This document shows, one piece after another, positions 8,493 to 17,367 of a stretch of 64,000 nt of DNA. How positions within the stretch are numbered: the first letter of the stretch is position 1; the number at the start of each line of letters is the position of its first letter. Location of the stretch: contig NZ_JAJCVJ010000001.1 in assembly GCF_020567425.1 (NCBI RefSeq), positions 248,001 through 312,000 on the forward strand, given 5' to 3'. Source of the stretch: Salinirubrum litoreum (GTDB taxonomy: Archaea; Halobacteriota; Halobacteria; Halobacteriales; Haloferacaceae). The translations under genes were made by a program, and so were the position numbers. Under the pieces are notes generated by a model that did not search any database, was not told where the DNA came from, and saw only the letters and a list, made by a program, of their open reading frames with translations.

Positions 8493-8987
8493 CAGCAGGA
8501 ACGTCTTCGACCGCTCCGAGAGGTCGAGGAAGGAGTCGGCGGCCTCGACCAGTTCGTCCGCGGTCGACTCCGAGAAACCCATCACCTCGACGCGGACGCC
8601 CTCGTGACGCAGGTGCGAGCAGAGCCGCGAGAAGTCGCCGTCACCGGTGCAGAGGACGACGGTGTCGACGTGGTTGGCGAGCGTCACGGCGTCGAGGCTC
8701 ATCCCCACGTCCCAGTCGGCCTTCTTCGAACCGTCGCCGAACGTCTTGATGTTCTTGATCTTCGTCTCGAAGCCGATGTCGACCAGCGCGTCGAAGAAAC
8801 TCTCCTCCTCGGGCGAGTCGGCCCGGATCACGTATGCGATGGCGCGCGTGAGTTCCCGGCCCTGCACGCCCTTCTCCAGCAGTTTCGAGTAGTCGATGTT
8901 CCTGGAGTAGAGACTCTGTGCGCTGTGGTAGAGGTTCTGCGCGTCGGCCAGCACCGCGACGCGCTGGTTGGGGTGGATGTCGGTCAT
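8490..8987 (-). CDS. NYN domain protein (LabA/DUF88 family), putative RNase
   Basis: A 165-residue single-domain protein with the NYN (PIN-like) acidic residues: VLADAQNLYHS near the start, DWDVGMSLDAV in the middle and CTGDGDFSRL later. In this family these carboxylates bind metal for RNA cleavage. Length matches stand-alone LabA-like proteins. A TATA element (CGTTAAGCGG, minus strand) lies about 27 bases before the ATG. The substrate is unknown. The gene's stop codon touches the 22-bp tandem repeat. Confidence 0.85.
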   Translation of the reverse strand: MTDIHPNQRVAVLADAQNLYHSAQSLYSRNIDYSKLLEKGVQGRELTRAIAYVIRADSPEEESFFDALVDIGFETKIKNIKTFGDGSKKADWDVGMSLDAVTLANHVDTVVLCTGDGDFSRLCSHLRHEGVRVEVMGFSESTADELVEAADSFLDLSERSKTFLL

Positions 8988-9079
8988 TGGGTCGTTCCAC
9001 CGGGGCTGGCCGCTTAACGTCTTCCGTTGGCTACTCGGGTCGACCCCGCCACGGTGCCGGTCGTCCGCGACCGTGCGGC

Positions 9080-10066
9080 TCAGATCGTGTCGAGAACCCC
9101 GAGCACGCGCTCCTCCGCCTCGCGGCCGGGGTCGTGTTCCGACCCGTCACGATCCGACTCGCGGTGTTCGGCGACGGTGCGAGCCATCGCCTCCGGAACT
9201 GGCGTGGACTCCCAGCCCAGATCGGCGAGTTTCGCGGTGTCGAGGACGTGTGGGTACTCCCGGTAGAGGATGAAGTCGGTCGGTGCCAGTCCGGCGGCGG
9301 CGAGTTCGCGTTCCCCGGCGTGGACGACCTCGACTTCGGTGTCCATCGCCTCGGCGATCACCTCCAGCATCTCTTCGAGCGTGACGAGCCGTCGGTCGCC
9401 GACGTTGTAGGCCTCGCCGGCCTCGCCCTCCTCGCCGACGACACGCAGGGCACTCGCCACGTCCTCGGCGTAGGCCCGGTGCCAGATGTTCGTGCCGTCG
9501 CCGGGGACGAGCACGCGGTCGTGGTGCTCGACGCGGTCCAGCCAGTAGTCGAGTCGCTCGGTGTAGTCGTACGGCCCGTAGACGATACACGGCCGGACGG
9601 ACATCGCGTTCACGCCGTCTTCGGCGGCCTGCGCGATGATGCGGTCGCCCTCGGCCTTTCGAGCCCCGTAACTCTCCGGGGAGTCGTCGGTCGCCTGTTC
9701 GGGCGTACAGTCGCAGAGTTCGGTGTCGTTCTCGCGCTTGGGGATCTCCTCGGTGCCGTACGCGGACCCGGAGGAGATGTAGACGTAGGCGTCGACGTCG
9801 GCGAAGACCTCCACGGCGGTCTCGACCTCGCCGGGTTTGTAGGCCACGCAGTCGACGACGAGGTCCGGTTTCGCGGAGAGCGCGGCGGTCTTGAGGTCGG
9901 TCGTGTCGGTGCGGTCGCCCTGGATGTGGGTCACGTCCTCGTCGGCGAAGGGGTTGTCGTGGTTGCCCCGGTTGAAGATGGTCACGTCGTAGCCGTGGTC
10001 GCGGAGGTCCTCGACGACGTGGCGCCCGATGAAGCGCGTGCCGCCGATGACGAGTGCAGTCTCCAT
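9080..10066 (-). CDS. NAD-dependent epimerase/dehydratase (extended SDR)
   Basis: A 328-residue extended short-chain dehydrogenase. The N-terminal Rossmann motif is GGTRFIG (residues 8-14), and the catalytic pair sits in SYGARKAEGD (Y-x3-K). Relatives include sugar-nucleotide epimerases and plant CSP41-like RNA-binding SDRs; the substrate cannot be assigned. The ATG at 10066 places the first beta strand at the N-terminus; upstream in-frame codons lack that feature. It is divergent from the ABC ATPase gene starting at 10185. Confidence 0.85.
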   Translation of the reverse strand: METALVIGGTRFIGRHVVEDLRDHGYDVTIFNRGNHDNPFADEDVTHIQGDRTDTTDLKTAALSAKPDLVVDCVAYKPGEVETAVEVFADVDAYVYISSGSAYGTEEIPKRENDTELCDCTPEQATDDSPESYGARKAEGDRIIAQAAEDGVNAMSVRPCIVYGPYDYTERLDYWLDRVEHHDRVLVPGDGTNIWHRAYAEDVASALRVVGEEGEAGEAYNVGDRRLVTLEEMLEVIAEAMDTEVEVVHAGERELAAAGLAPTDFILYREYPHVLDTAKLADLGWESTPVPEAMARTVAEHRESDRDGSEHDPGREAEERVLGVLDTI

Positions 10067-10184
10067 ACCACTCGGAGTCGGGCCGGGGACTAAAGCGTGG
10101 TCGATCCCGTGGCTCGCCGCCGGGCGCACTCGGTTCCCCGTCGTGATCCGTAGCTATTTGGTAGCCACACGTGACTGTCGGGCC

Positions 10185-10892
10185 GTGACCGCGATCCGGG
10201 CAGACGGCGTGGCGAAGTCGTACGGCGACGTGCAGGCACTCACCGACCTGTCGCTGTCGGTCGAGCGCGGCGACCTGTTCGGCGTCCTCGGCCCGAACGG
10301 GGCCGGGAAGACGACCACGATGGAGATTCTCACCGGACAACTCGACCCCGACACGGGAAGCGTCGAGGTTCTCGGAACCGACCCGACGACCGACCCGGTC
10401 GAAGTTCGGCGTCAGATCGGCATCCTGCCGGAACAGGAGTCGCCACCGAGTTTTCTGACGCCCCGAGAGTACTTCTCGTTCGTCGGGCGCGTGCGCGACG
10501 TGCCGGACGCGACCGTCGAGTCCCGCGTCGCCGAGTGGGCCGACCGACTCTCCTTCCGGGCGAAACTCGACACGCTCTGTTCGGACCTCTCGCGCGGGCA
10601 ACAACAGAAGGTGATGATCACCGCCGCGTTCCTCCACGAACCCGAGGCCGTCTTCATCGACGAACCGCTGGCGAACCTCGACCCCATCGTGCAGGAGACG
10701 GTGAAGGAGTTCTTCGAGTCGTACCGCGCCGACGGGAACGCGCTGTTTCTCTCGACACACCACATCGAGGTCGCCGAGTCGATCTGCACCCGTGTCGCCA
10801 TCGTCGCCGACGGGCGGGTCCAGCGTGAACGTCGGCCGGCCGAGTTGGGCGAGGGGAGCCTGTTGGACGAGTTCCTCGCCAACATCAGATGA
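10185..10892 (+). CDS. ABC transporter ATP-binding protein
   Basis: A 235-residue ABC ATPase: Walker A GPNGAGKTT, signature LSRGQQQK, Walker B AVFIDEPLANLDP, and the H-loop in STHHIEVAE. The GTG at 10185 is chosen because the protein then begins right at the first beta strand (TAIRADGVAKSYG) and a TATTTGG element lies about 25-30 bases upstream. The downstream permease overlaps by four bases (ATGA), forming a second exporter operon in this window. Transported substrate unknown. Confidence 0.85.
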   Translation: MTAIRADGVAKSYGDVQALTDLSLSVERGDLFGVLGPNGAGKTTTMEILTGQLDPDTGSVEVLGTDPTTDPVEVRRQIGILPEQESPPSFLTPREYFSFVGRVRDVPDATVESRVAEWADRLSFRAKLDTLCSDLSRGQQQKVMITAAFLHEPEAVFIDEPLANLDPIVQETVKEFFESYRADGNALFLSTHHIEVAESICTRVAIVADGRVQRERRPAELGEGSLLDEFLANIR

Positions 10893-12319
10893 TCGGACTT
10901 CGCGCGCTGTTCGTGACGATGGTCCGCGAGGAGTGGCGGTTCCACAGCGAACTGTTCGGCGGCCGGCGCTTCGCCGGCTTTCCGGTGTTCGTCACCCTGC
11001 TCGCCGCCGGCGCGGTGCAACTCCTCCAGTTCACCGGGACCTCGCTCTCGGGCGTCGTGGCGGGGCTCCACGCGCTGGTGTTCGCGTTCGGTCTCCACAC
11101 CGGCACCATCGGTCTGCTCGGGCGGGATTCGGTCCGGGACCTGTTGGGGGAGGTCTCGTTGCTCCTCTTTGCGGACCGGACGCTCCCACTCTCTCGGACG
11201 CGCCTCTTGGCCGTCTTCGTCGTGAAGGACGTGGCGTACTACGCCGTCCTCTTTCTGCTTCCGCTCGCGCTGGCGTTCGTGCCCTCGGTGGTCGCAGGGC
11301 GGGTCCCCGCGACGCGCGTCCCACTGCTCTGGCTCACGACGACGCTGACCTTCTCGCTCGGTGTCGTCGTCACGCTGGCGGTCGTCGCCCTCCGGACGCG
11401 GGGGCGGCGCGGGACGCTCGGTCTGCTCGTTGGGGCGACTGCAGTCGGTGGGGGAGTCGCCCTCGGCGTGGACCTCGTCGCGTGGACGCCCTACACACTC
11501 CTCCGCGATGGCGTCGGAATCGGACCGCTGTTTCGAGCCACGACTCCGACAGTGCTCTTCGGCCTGCTGGGACTGTTCGCGTACGACACCAGGTTCGAGC
11601 GTCCGGCGCGGACGACCGACGACCGGTTCTCGGCGTGGCGTGCGCGCCTGCGTGACGACGACGGTCTGCTGACGCGCACCTTGCTCGACGTGGCGCGGAG
11701 CAGCGGCGGCCTCGTGAAGGTCCCCTTCTCTGCGGGGATCATCCTCGCGGTCGCGGTCGTCCTCGTGGAGTTCGCGGGCGTCGTCACGGGGCGGACGCCC
11801 GCGACCGGTGTCTCGCTGGGCGCGCTGCTCGGGTTGTCGGGCTTCACGACCTACAACTGGCTGACGGGCTTCGACGGTCCCCGGTCGTACCTCGCCTTCC
11901 CGGTGTCCATCGCGGACGTGCTCCGGGCGAAGTTCCGCGCCTTCCTCCTGCTCGGCCCGCCGGTCGCTTTGGGGTTCTACCTCGTCGCGGTCGCGTGGTT
12001 CGGCGCACCACTGCTCGACGCCATCGCGGGTGCGGTGCTCTGTCTCGGCCTCCAGTCGTACCTGTTCGGGACGACGGTCTACCTCACCGGACTGCAACCG
12101 GACGAGTTCCTGTTCGACACCGTGCTGTTCGCGGGGTTCACGCTGGCCGTCGCGGTCGTGCTCGTCCCCTTGCTCGTCGTCGGGTTCGTCGTCCCGCCCT
12201 CGGGCAGTGTCCTCGTCGGCCTGACCGTCGCCAGTCTCGTGATCGGTCTCGTCGGTGTCTCGTTGGCCCGGCGCGCCGAGAGTCGGTGGACACGCATCTA
12301 CCGAGACGGTGACTTCTGA
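10889..12319 (+). CDS. ABC transporter permease, large haloarchaeal type
   Basis: A 476-residue membrane protein with about 12 hydrophobic segments. It is encoded directly after the ATPase with an ATGA overlap, so it is surely the membrane partner. It is about twice the length of a usual ABC-2 permease and may carry two permease halves in one chain. There is an amphipathic region around residues 230-270 (RTTDDRFSAWRARL). No motif gives the substrate. Confidence 0.8.
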   Translation: MIGLRALFVTMVREEWRFHSELFGGRRFAGFPVFVTLLAAGAVQLLQFTGTSLSGVVAGLHALVFAFGLHTGTIGLLGRDSVRDLLGEVSLLLFADRTLPLSRTRLLAVFVVKDVAYYAVLFLLPLALAFVPSVVAGRVPATRVPLLWLTTTLTFSLGVVVTLAVVALRTRGRRGTLGLLVGATAVGGGVALGVDLVAWTPYTLLRDGVGIGPLFRATTPTVLFGLLGLFAYDTRFERPARTTDDRFSAWRARLRDDDGLLTRTLLDVARSSGGLVKVPFSAGIILAVAVVLVEFAGVVTGRTPATGVSLGALLGLSGFTTYNWLTGFDGPRSYLAFPVSIADVLRAKFRAFLLLGPPVALGFYLVAVAWFGAPLLDAIAGAVLCLGLQSYLFGTTVYLTGLQPDEFLFDTVLFAGFTLAVAVVLVPLLVVGFVVPPSGSVLVGLTVASLVIGLVGVSLARRAESRWTRIYRDGDF

Positions 12320-12362
12320 GTCGACGGTCGTCTGAGGTCTGCGCCGACCGTCTCGCGGAGTA

Positions 12363-12408
12363 GTCGGGCAAAAGCCGACGTCAGTAGGTTCGGCAAAAGC
12401 CGACGTCA
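12363..12408 (+). repeat. 17-bp direct repeat forming two small hairpins between convergent genes
   Basis: ggcaaaagccgacgtca occurs at 12367-12383 and again at 12392-12408. Each copy sits in a hairpin: GTCGG/CCGAC in the first, TCGGC/GCCGA with an AAAA loop in the second. The position, 40-90 bases after the permease stop and before the convergent SRPBCC gene, suggests a role at transcript ends. There is no T-run, so a classic archaeal terminator is not shown. Confidence 0.6.
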
Positions 12409-12485
12409 ACAGAGTCGACGAGAGTTGGGTCGCAGAAGCGGTCGACACCTGCCCGGCCGTCGCGTGGTCTCGGGTGCGGTCGCGA

Positions 12486-12971
12486 CTACTCCTCGGCGAC
12501 GGGGACCGACGACTCGACTCTCCGCTTCAGTGCGTCGTTCATCTCGCCGAACCCCTGTTCGACCTGCGAGACGAGTCCCGCCGGCATCGCGGCCGCCAGC
12601 ACACCCTCGAACGACTCCGTCTGGGTGAACCGCGTCCTGTCCCCGCCGTCGAGTGGCGTCAACAGGAACGTGTGTTCGGCCGACAGCACGCCCGGAATCG
12701 GCGAGTCCGAGCGCCAGCGCAGTTCCCGTTCTGCGTCGAAGGTGATCACCTCCGGGAGGATGACGACCGGCGGGAGCCCAGGCTGTGAGAGCAGTGCCCT
12801 GAGTCGGGCACCCTCCTCTGGCCGGCCACGTACCCGGCGCAGAAGCGGGTTCCAGTCGCGGTACGACCCGAAGTCCAGCAGTTCCCGCCAGACGACAGCC
12901 GGCGGCGCGTCGATCTCGACCGTCGACTCCACGTGCCGATCCATCGTCCGTGTGTAGGCGTCGACCGGCAT
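12486..12971 (-). CDS. SRPBCC (START/polyketide cyclase-like) domain protein
   Basis: About 161 residues (152 if the second ATG at 12944 is used). The sequence fits the SRPBCC ligand-binding fold: HVESTVEIDAPPAVVW at the start, FGSYRDWNPLLRRV, then a long C-terminal helix. These proteins bind small hydrophobic ligands in a deep cavity; no catalytic residues can be named. The gene is divergent from the DCC-family gene at 13032 with a 60-base gap. A T-rich element at 13001-13007 can serve as TATA for the plus gene and lies a little far for this one. Confidence 0.75.
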   Translation of the reverse strand: MPVDAYTRTMDRHVESTVEIDAPPAVVWRELLDFGSYRDWNPLLRRVRGRPEEGARLRALLSQPGLPPVVILPEVITFDAERELRWRSDSPIPGVLSAEHTFLLTPLDGGDRTRFTQTESFEGVLAAAMPAGLVSQVEQGFGEMNDALKRRVESSVPVAEE

Positions 12972-13031
12972 AGGTGTCCCGACTCCAGCCCGCAGAGCGA
13001 CGTTTTTGGGGGTCGCGCCCCTACCACTTGT

Positions 13032-13463
13032 ATGGACGACTACGACGCCGTGCTGATCTACGACGGGGAGTGTCCCTACTGTTCGGTCGCGGCGCGCGCG
13101 CTAAAGAAACTGGACGACGTGGCCGCCATCTCGTGGTACGAGGACACCGCCCAGCAGGTACTCGAAGCGCAGTTCGGCGAGACCCCCTTCGCCATGGTGC
13201 TCGTGGACCGCCGGCTGAACCGGGTGTACGCCGGCCGCTCGGCCGCGAAGGAACTCGCCGACCGCGCCGGGATGCCGGGCATCGTCGGCTCGCTCGTCCG
13301 GGACAACTACGAGACCATCGCGGACGTGGTCGGGAAAGCCAGCGGTCGCGGCCGGGACCCGGACGACTACCACGACGAGTACCCGCTGGCCGACGGCGTC
13401 CGGGAGTTGTTCGACGCCCTCGTCTCTGCCAGCGAGGAGCGGCCCGAAGCGCTGACCGGCTGA
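13032..13463 (+). CDS. DCC family thiol-disulfide oxidoreductase-like protein (DUF393)
   Basis: A 143-residue protein with the family's defining start: YDGECPYC, Cys14 and Cys17 forming a CxxC preceded by Asp11 and Gly12. The rest is a thioredoxin-like fold with a helical C-terminus. The reaction is presumed to be thiol-disulfide exchange; partners are unknown. A CGTTTTTGG element ends about 23 bases before the ATG. Transcribed alone, between a divergent and a convergent gene. Confidence 0.8.
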   Translation: MDDYDAVLIYDGECPYCSVAARALKKLDDVAAISWYEDTAQQVLEAQFGETPFAMVLVDRRLNRVYAGRSAAKELADRAGMPGIVGSLVRDNYETIADVVGKASGRGRDPDDYHDEYPLADGVRELFDALVSASEERPEALTG

Positions 13464-13548
13464 GACGCGGCCTCTCTCCGACCGCGCTACACCCCGTGGA
13501 CCGACTGCTACCAGTCACTCGTGGCGTTCGGCCACCGACTGCCGCCAG

Positions 13549-14415
13549 TCAACCGCGACGTTCGACCGCCGACCTGACCGGCGGGAGCACCTCGGCGAGG
13601 ATCGCTTCGAGTGTCGGCTCACGGTCTCGAATCACGGAGAGCGCGGTGACACACTCGAACTGGTCGTCCGCGTCGGCGACGTAAACCCGAAACTCTGTCT
13701 CCGTGAGGCGCGCCCGAACGACCGGGTCGGTCCCACCCTGCCGGTCCGGGTCGGCACCGCGAGCGAACAGGAAGTCCACGTCGGTCGTCTCGTCGGCGTG
13801 GACGACCCGGTGGTCGAAGTCGGCCAGACCTTCGATCTCCGCGAGTACCTCCGACGCGAGATCACTGACCGCCTGTGGCCACTCGCTCGCCTGCCGTTCG
13901 ACCAGTCTGTCGAGTCGCTCCGCGACCGACTCCGGTCTCGGAATCTCGACGCCACGCTTCCGGATCAGCGACGACAGGTCGCTCCCGTCGAGCAGTCGCA
14001 CGCCGGACTCCTCCGCGAACGCCCGTGCCTCCGCCGTCACCGGTCCCGCGACTGCGACGACCACCGCGTCGAACGACTCCCCGACCGTGAGGATTTCGCG
14101 GAGTTCGACCTCGTCGAACTCCGGAACGGTCTCCTCACCACCGGACTCGTCGGTCTCCTCGCCGGATCGACCGGGGGCATCGGTCTCGTCGGCGACTCGC
14201 GGTGGCGTCGGGTCGACCGGTCGGCGGACGTGAAAGAGGAGTCGCCGGTCGTCCGACTCGGACTCGATCACGGCGTCGACCCCACCGGCGGGCGAGGGTG
14301 GCGCGACGGTGACGGCGGCGTCGGACGCGACCGTCTCGGCGACCTCGGCGACGAAGCGGCCGAAGGTCTCGTCGGACAGCGCACTGAGCCGACGCAGGGT
14401 GTCGGGGTCGGACAC
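13549..14415 (-). CDS. Mrr-like restriction endonuclease-fold protein, catalytic motif degenerate
   Basis: A 288-residue acidic protein. The segment VDAVIESESDD...LLFHVRR aligns by eye with the D...(Q/E)xK core of Mrr-type nucleases. The later GPVTAEARAFAEESGVRLLDGSDLSSLI matches the Mrr strand-helix-strand with its LIDG signature. The position of the catalytic QxK is HVR here, so cutting activity is doubtful. The C-terminal 100 residues are unassigned. The start is a GTG (14415) judged from the ordered N-terminus; the frame runs much further upstream across the divergent GIY-YIG gene, which I regard as shadow. Whether it acts in DNA restriction or something else is unknown. Confidence 0.6.
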   Translation of the reverse strand: MSDPDTLRRLSALSDETFGRFVAEVAETVASDAAVTVAPPSPAGGVDAVIESESDDRRLLFHVRRPVDPTPPRVADETDAPGRSGEETDESGGEETVPEFDEVELREILTVGESFDAVVVAVAGPVTAEARAFAEESGVRLLDGSDLSSLIRKRGVEIPRPESVAERLDRLVERQASEWPQAVSDLASEVLAEIEGLADFDHRVVHADETTDVDFLFARGADPDRQGGTDPVVRARLTETEFRVYVADADDQFECVTALSVIRDREPTLEAILAEVLPPVRSAVERRG

Positions 14416-14556
14416 ACTGGAGAGTCGCCCGCCAGCGACGAAAGCGTTCTGGCATCTCGGGTCGGCCGGTTCGACGCCGTCGCCTCCACCCACACGCCGA
14501 GAGCCGCCTTGCCGGAGAGCACCAGGCTTTTCGCCCAACGCGACCGACTGCCGGCC

Positions 14557-15048
14557 GTGACAGGCGACGACCGAGTCGCGGAGACGACCGGCGACCGCGG
14601 GACCTACACCCTCCTCCTCGTCCGCGATACACCCGGCGAGATCACGGCCGGCGCACTCGGAGCGTACCACCTGCCGGCCGGTGCCTACGCCTACGTCGGG
14701 AGCGCACTCGGCACCGGCGGGTTCGCGCGTGTCGACCGCCACCGCCGAGTCGCGGCCGGCGACCACGACACCCGCCACTGGCACGTCGACTACCTGACGG
14801 GCGACTCGGCGACCGAACTCGCGTCGGTCGTCACGACCGGCGGTGTCGACGCGGAGTGTCGGATCGCGGACGGGATCGACCGACGACTCTCGGCGCTCAC
14901 GCCGAAAGCAGCGACAGCGCCGGCAGTGGAACCGATCGCCGACTTCGGTGCGTCGGACTGTGACTGTCGGACGCACCTGTTCGGCCACGACTCGCTCGGC
15001 GAACTGGAGACGGTCGTCGAGGAGGTACACGGTACGGTCCGCAGGTAG
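14557..15048 (+). CDS. DUF123 GIY-YIG-type nuclease family (Uri superfamily)
   Basis: A 163-residue protein of the COG1833 family, found fused or next to endonuclease III in some archaea. It begins GTYTLLLV and has AGAYAYVGSALG (the degenerate Y..G-Y.G core), then conserved His and Cys in HRRVAAGDHDTRHWHVDYL and SDCDCRTHLFGH, perhaps metal-binding. The start is a GTG at 14557, supported by a CTTTTCG element about 27 bases upstream. It is divergent from the Mrr-like gene, so both could share a regulatory region. A DNA-repair role is suggested by the family only. Confidence 0.75.
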   Translation: MTGDDRVAETTGDRGTYTLLLVRDTPGEITAGALGAYHLPAGAYAYVGSALGTGGFARVDRHRRVAAGDHDTRHWHVDYLTGDSATELASVVTTGGVDAECRIADGIDRRLSALTPKAATAPAVEPIADFGASDCDCRTHLFGHDSLGELETVVEEVHGTVRR

Positions 15049-15275
15049 AAAGGGGACGTCCCCACGCGCATCACCGATCCGGGCAAGGTCGATGAGACGC
15101 GGTTGCCGGTTGTCAGAGGCACCCCGGCGTCTAGACGAGCGTCCCGGGATAACTTTACGTCACGCACCGCGACCGCGGTCGTGGGCTGACTCATCGTACT
15201 TATTCATTTCGCTCGTTTATCAATGCTCGGCGGCACCCGAACTCTTATGACTGCGCTGACGTGAGTTTCTGGTAG

Positions 15276-16064
15276 ATGCAGCGCCCCGATCCCTCCGAAG
15301 TGATGGCGGTCGTGGCGCGCCGTGGTGACGTGCTCCGGGCACTCGCGGACGACGGTGGACGCAAGTGTGAACTGGACGACGAACTCGACGTGTCACGGTC
15401 GACGATAGACCGCGCGATCCGGGAACTCGAAGGACTCGGGTTGGTCGAACGCGCCGAAGACGGCTACTTCCGAACGTTGTCGGGGACCCTCGCGCTCGAG
15501 GAGTACGACCGATTCAAGTCCCGGATGGACGGCGTCCTCGAGGCACGGGACGTCCTCTCGCCGCTCCCGAGCGACGCCGACGTCGACGCCGCGGTCGTGG
15601 ACGGCGCGGAGGTCGTCCTCGCGGATCGACACTCGCCGCTCAGGCCGGCGCGCCACCAGGTCGAGATCGTCGAGCGTGCGTCGCACGTCCGGGCCGCCGC
15701 CAGCGCCGTTCTCCCGCAGCACGTCGACGCCTACTACCAGGGGATCGTCGAACGCGGGATGCACGCCGAGATCATCCTCTCGACGCCGGTGATGGAGCGG
15801 GTCGTCGCCGATCACGACACGAAGTTCCACGACTCGCTCACGACCGGGCGTGTCGACCTGCGCCAACTCGACCGGGACCTCTCGTACAGCCTCATGGTCG
15901 CGTCGACGCCGGACGGTCCCGTGATGGGGATGCTCGTCTACGTCCAGGGCGGGATCAGAGGCTTCGTCGGCAACGACAGCCAGGAGGCGGTCTCGTGGGC
16001 GCGAGCACGCCTGGACGACTACTGGTCGCAGGCGTCCCCCATCCCCATCCCGGTCGAGGAGTAA
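15276..16064 (+). CDS. HTH transcriptional regulator with FilR1-type sensor domain
   Basis: A 262-residue regulator. Residues 10-75 form a winged helix-turn-helix (CELDDELDVSRSTIDRAIRELEGLGLVER), and residues 120-250 match the FilR1/DUF1724 ligand-binding domain common in haloarchaeal and methanogen regulators. It should bind DNA in the cytoplasm; target and ligand are unknown. A TATA-like CTTATG (15243-15248) stands about 28 bases before the ATG. The 227-base region upstream holds nothing else that I recognise. Confidence 0.8.
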   Translation: MQRPDPSEVMAVVARRGDVLRALADDGGRKCELDDELDVSRSTIDRAIRELEGLGLVERAEDGYFRTLSGTLALEEYDRFKSRMDGVLEARDVLSPLPSDADVDAAVVDGAEVVLADRHSPLRPARHQVEIVERASHVRAAASAVLPQHVDAYYQGIVERGMHAEIILSTPVMERVVADHDTKFHDSLTTGRVDLRQLDRDLSYSLMVASTPDGPVMGMLVYVQGGIRGFVGNDSQEAVSWARARLDDYWSQASPIPIPVEE

Positions 16065-16095
16065 GGCTTACCCGCTGGCCGGCGACGACTGGCGT

Positions 16096-17295
16096 ATGTT
16101 CCCTGCGATGCCGTATCTCCGGTGGATCGACGGCCGGCCAGCGACGGCCACCTACGATCTCGGCTCCAGCGACCTGCGACCGGACACTCCGACGGACGGC
16201 GTCGTCCCGCGACCACTCGCCGGCTACGAGGACCCGCCGACCGACGCGTCACTCCGAGAGCAACTCGCGGCGGCGTACGGCGTCACCCCCGAGGAGGTGC
16301 TGGTCACGGCCGGTGCGACACACGCCAACTTCCTCGCGGAGGTGACGGCGCTGAGTCTCACCGACGGCGACGACTCTGACGACGTGAGCGAGACGACAGC
16401 CGAGGGAGCCGACTCCTCCACCGACAGCGAGCCACAGGTGCTCGTCGAGAAGCCGGGCTACCAGCCACTGACTGCGACGGCGGCGTCACTCGGAGCGAAC
16501 GTGAATCGGTTTCTCCGCCCGCCAGACGACGACTACCGACTCTCGCCGACGCGCGTCGAGAACGCGGTCACAGACGAGTTCGCGCTGGTGACGGTGACGA
16601 ACCGCCACAACCCCTCGGGGCGACTGACGACTCGGGAGACCCTCACAGCGGTCGCTCGTGTCGCGGCCGACGCCGGCGGCTTCCTCCTCGTGGACGAGGT
16701 GTACGCACCCTACGTCGGGACCGCAGGCACCACTGGCGACACCGCCGGTGACCCGCAGTCGGCGACAGACGGGACGGCGACGGCTCGGACCGCCTTCGGC
16801 GGCGTGACGGCCGCGGGCCTCCCGAATACCGTGACGACAGGCTCACTCACGAAGTTCTACGGTCTCGGCGGGCTTCGGATCGGCTGGCTGATCGCCCCGA
16901 CACGGTTCGTCGCACGCGCCCGGACGGTCGCCACTCACGTTCCGGCGGTCGCCGAACCGAGTCGCGTGCTGGCCCGTCGGGCGCTCCACCACGAGGAGCG
17001 ACTCGCCGAACGGCAACGCGCCCTGCTCGCCGAGAACCACGACCGACTCTCCTCGTTCGTCGCCGACCGCGGCGACCTCTCCGGGACGGTCCACGCCGGG
17101 AGCAGTTTCGCCCTGCTGGCTCACGAGTCGGCCGACGGCGACACCGTGGCCGAGCGAGCGTGGGACGAAGGGCTGTTGGTCGTGCCGGGGCGGTTCTTCG
17201 ACCGCACCGAGTCGTTCCGGCTCTCGCTCGGCCGCGACGCCGAGGAGGTCGCCGGGGGGTTGCGCGTCCTCGGTGACGTGTTGGACGCGGTCTGA
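16096..17295 (+). CDS. PLP-dependent aminotransferase, class I/II
   Basis: A 399-residue fold-type I aminotransferase. The Asn of the PLP pocket is in TNRHNPSGR, the Asp/Tyr are in LLVDEVYAPY, the Schiff-base Lys is in SLTKFYGLGG (about residue 252), and the substrate-binding Arg is in SFRLSLGR. Two acidic, low-complexity insertions (about residues 92-115 and 212-235) interrupt the usual fold; such loops are typical of halophilic proteins. It starts 31 bases after the regulator stop and may be co-transcribed with it. The amino-group donor cannot be told; a role as the missing succinyl-DAP aminotransferase is possible but unsupported. Confidence 0.85.
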   Translation: MFPAMPYLRWIDGRPATATYDLGSSDLRPDTPTDGVVPRPLAGYEDPPTDASLREQLAAAYGVTPEEVLVTAGATHANFLAEVTALSLTDGDDSDDVSETTAEGADSSTDSEPQVLVEKPGYQPLTATAASLGANVNRFLRPPDDDYRLSPTRVENAVTDEFALVTVTNRHNPSGRLTTRETLTAVARVAADAGGFLLVDEVYAPYVGTAGTTGDTAGDPQSATDGTATARTAFGGVTAAGLPNTVTTGSLTKFYGLGGLRIGWLIAPTRFVARARTVATHVPAVAEPSRVLARRALHHEERLAERQRALLAENHDRLSSFVADRGDLSGTVHAGSSFALLAHESADGDTVAERAWDEGLLVVPGRFFDRTESFRLSLGRDAEEVAGGLRVLGDVLDAV

Positions 17296-17367
17296 TGCGG
17301 GACCGTCGGCTCGCGTCTGTCCGACCGACCGAGGGTTCAAGTCGGATGCCGGGACCAACCCTGCGCG

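Noticed and set aside
14416-15030. Amino-terminal extension of the Mrr-like protein
   Set aside because: It lies antisense to the better supported DUF123 gene and lacks fold-like sequence; the GTG at 14415 is preferred.
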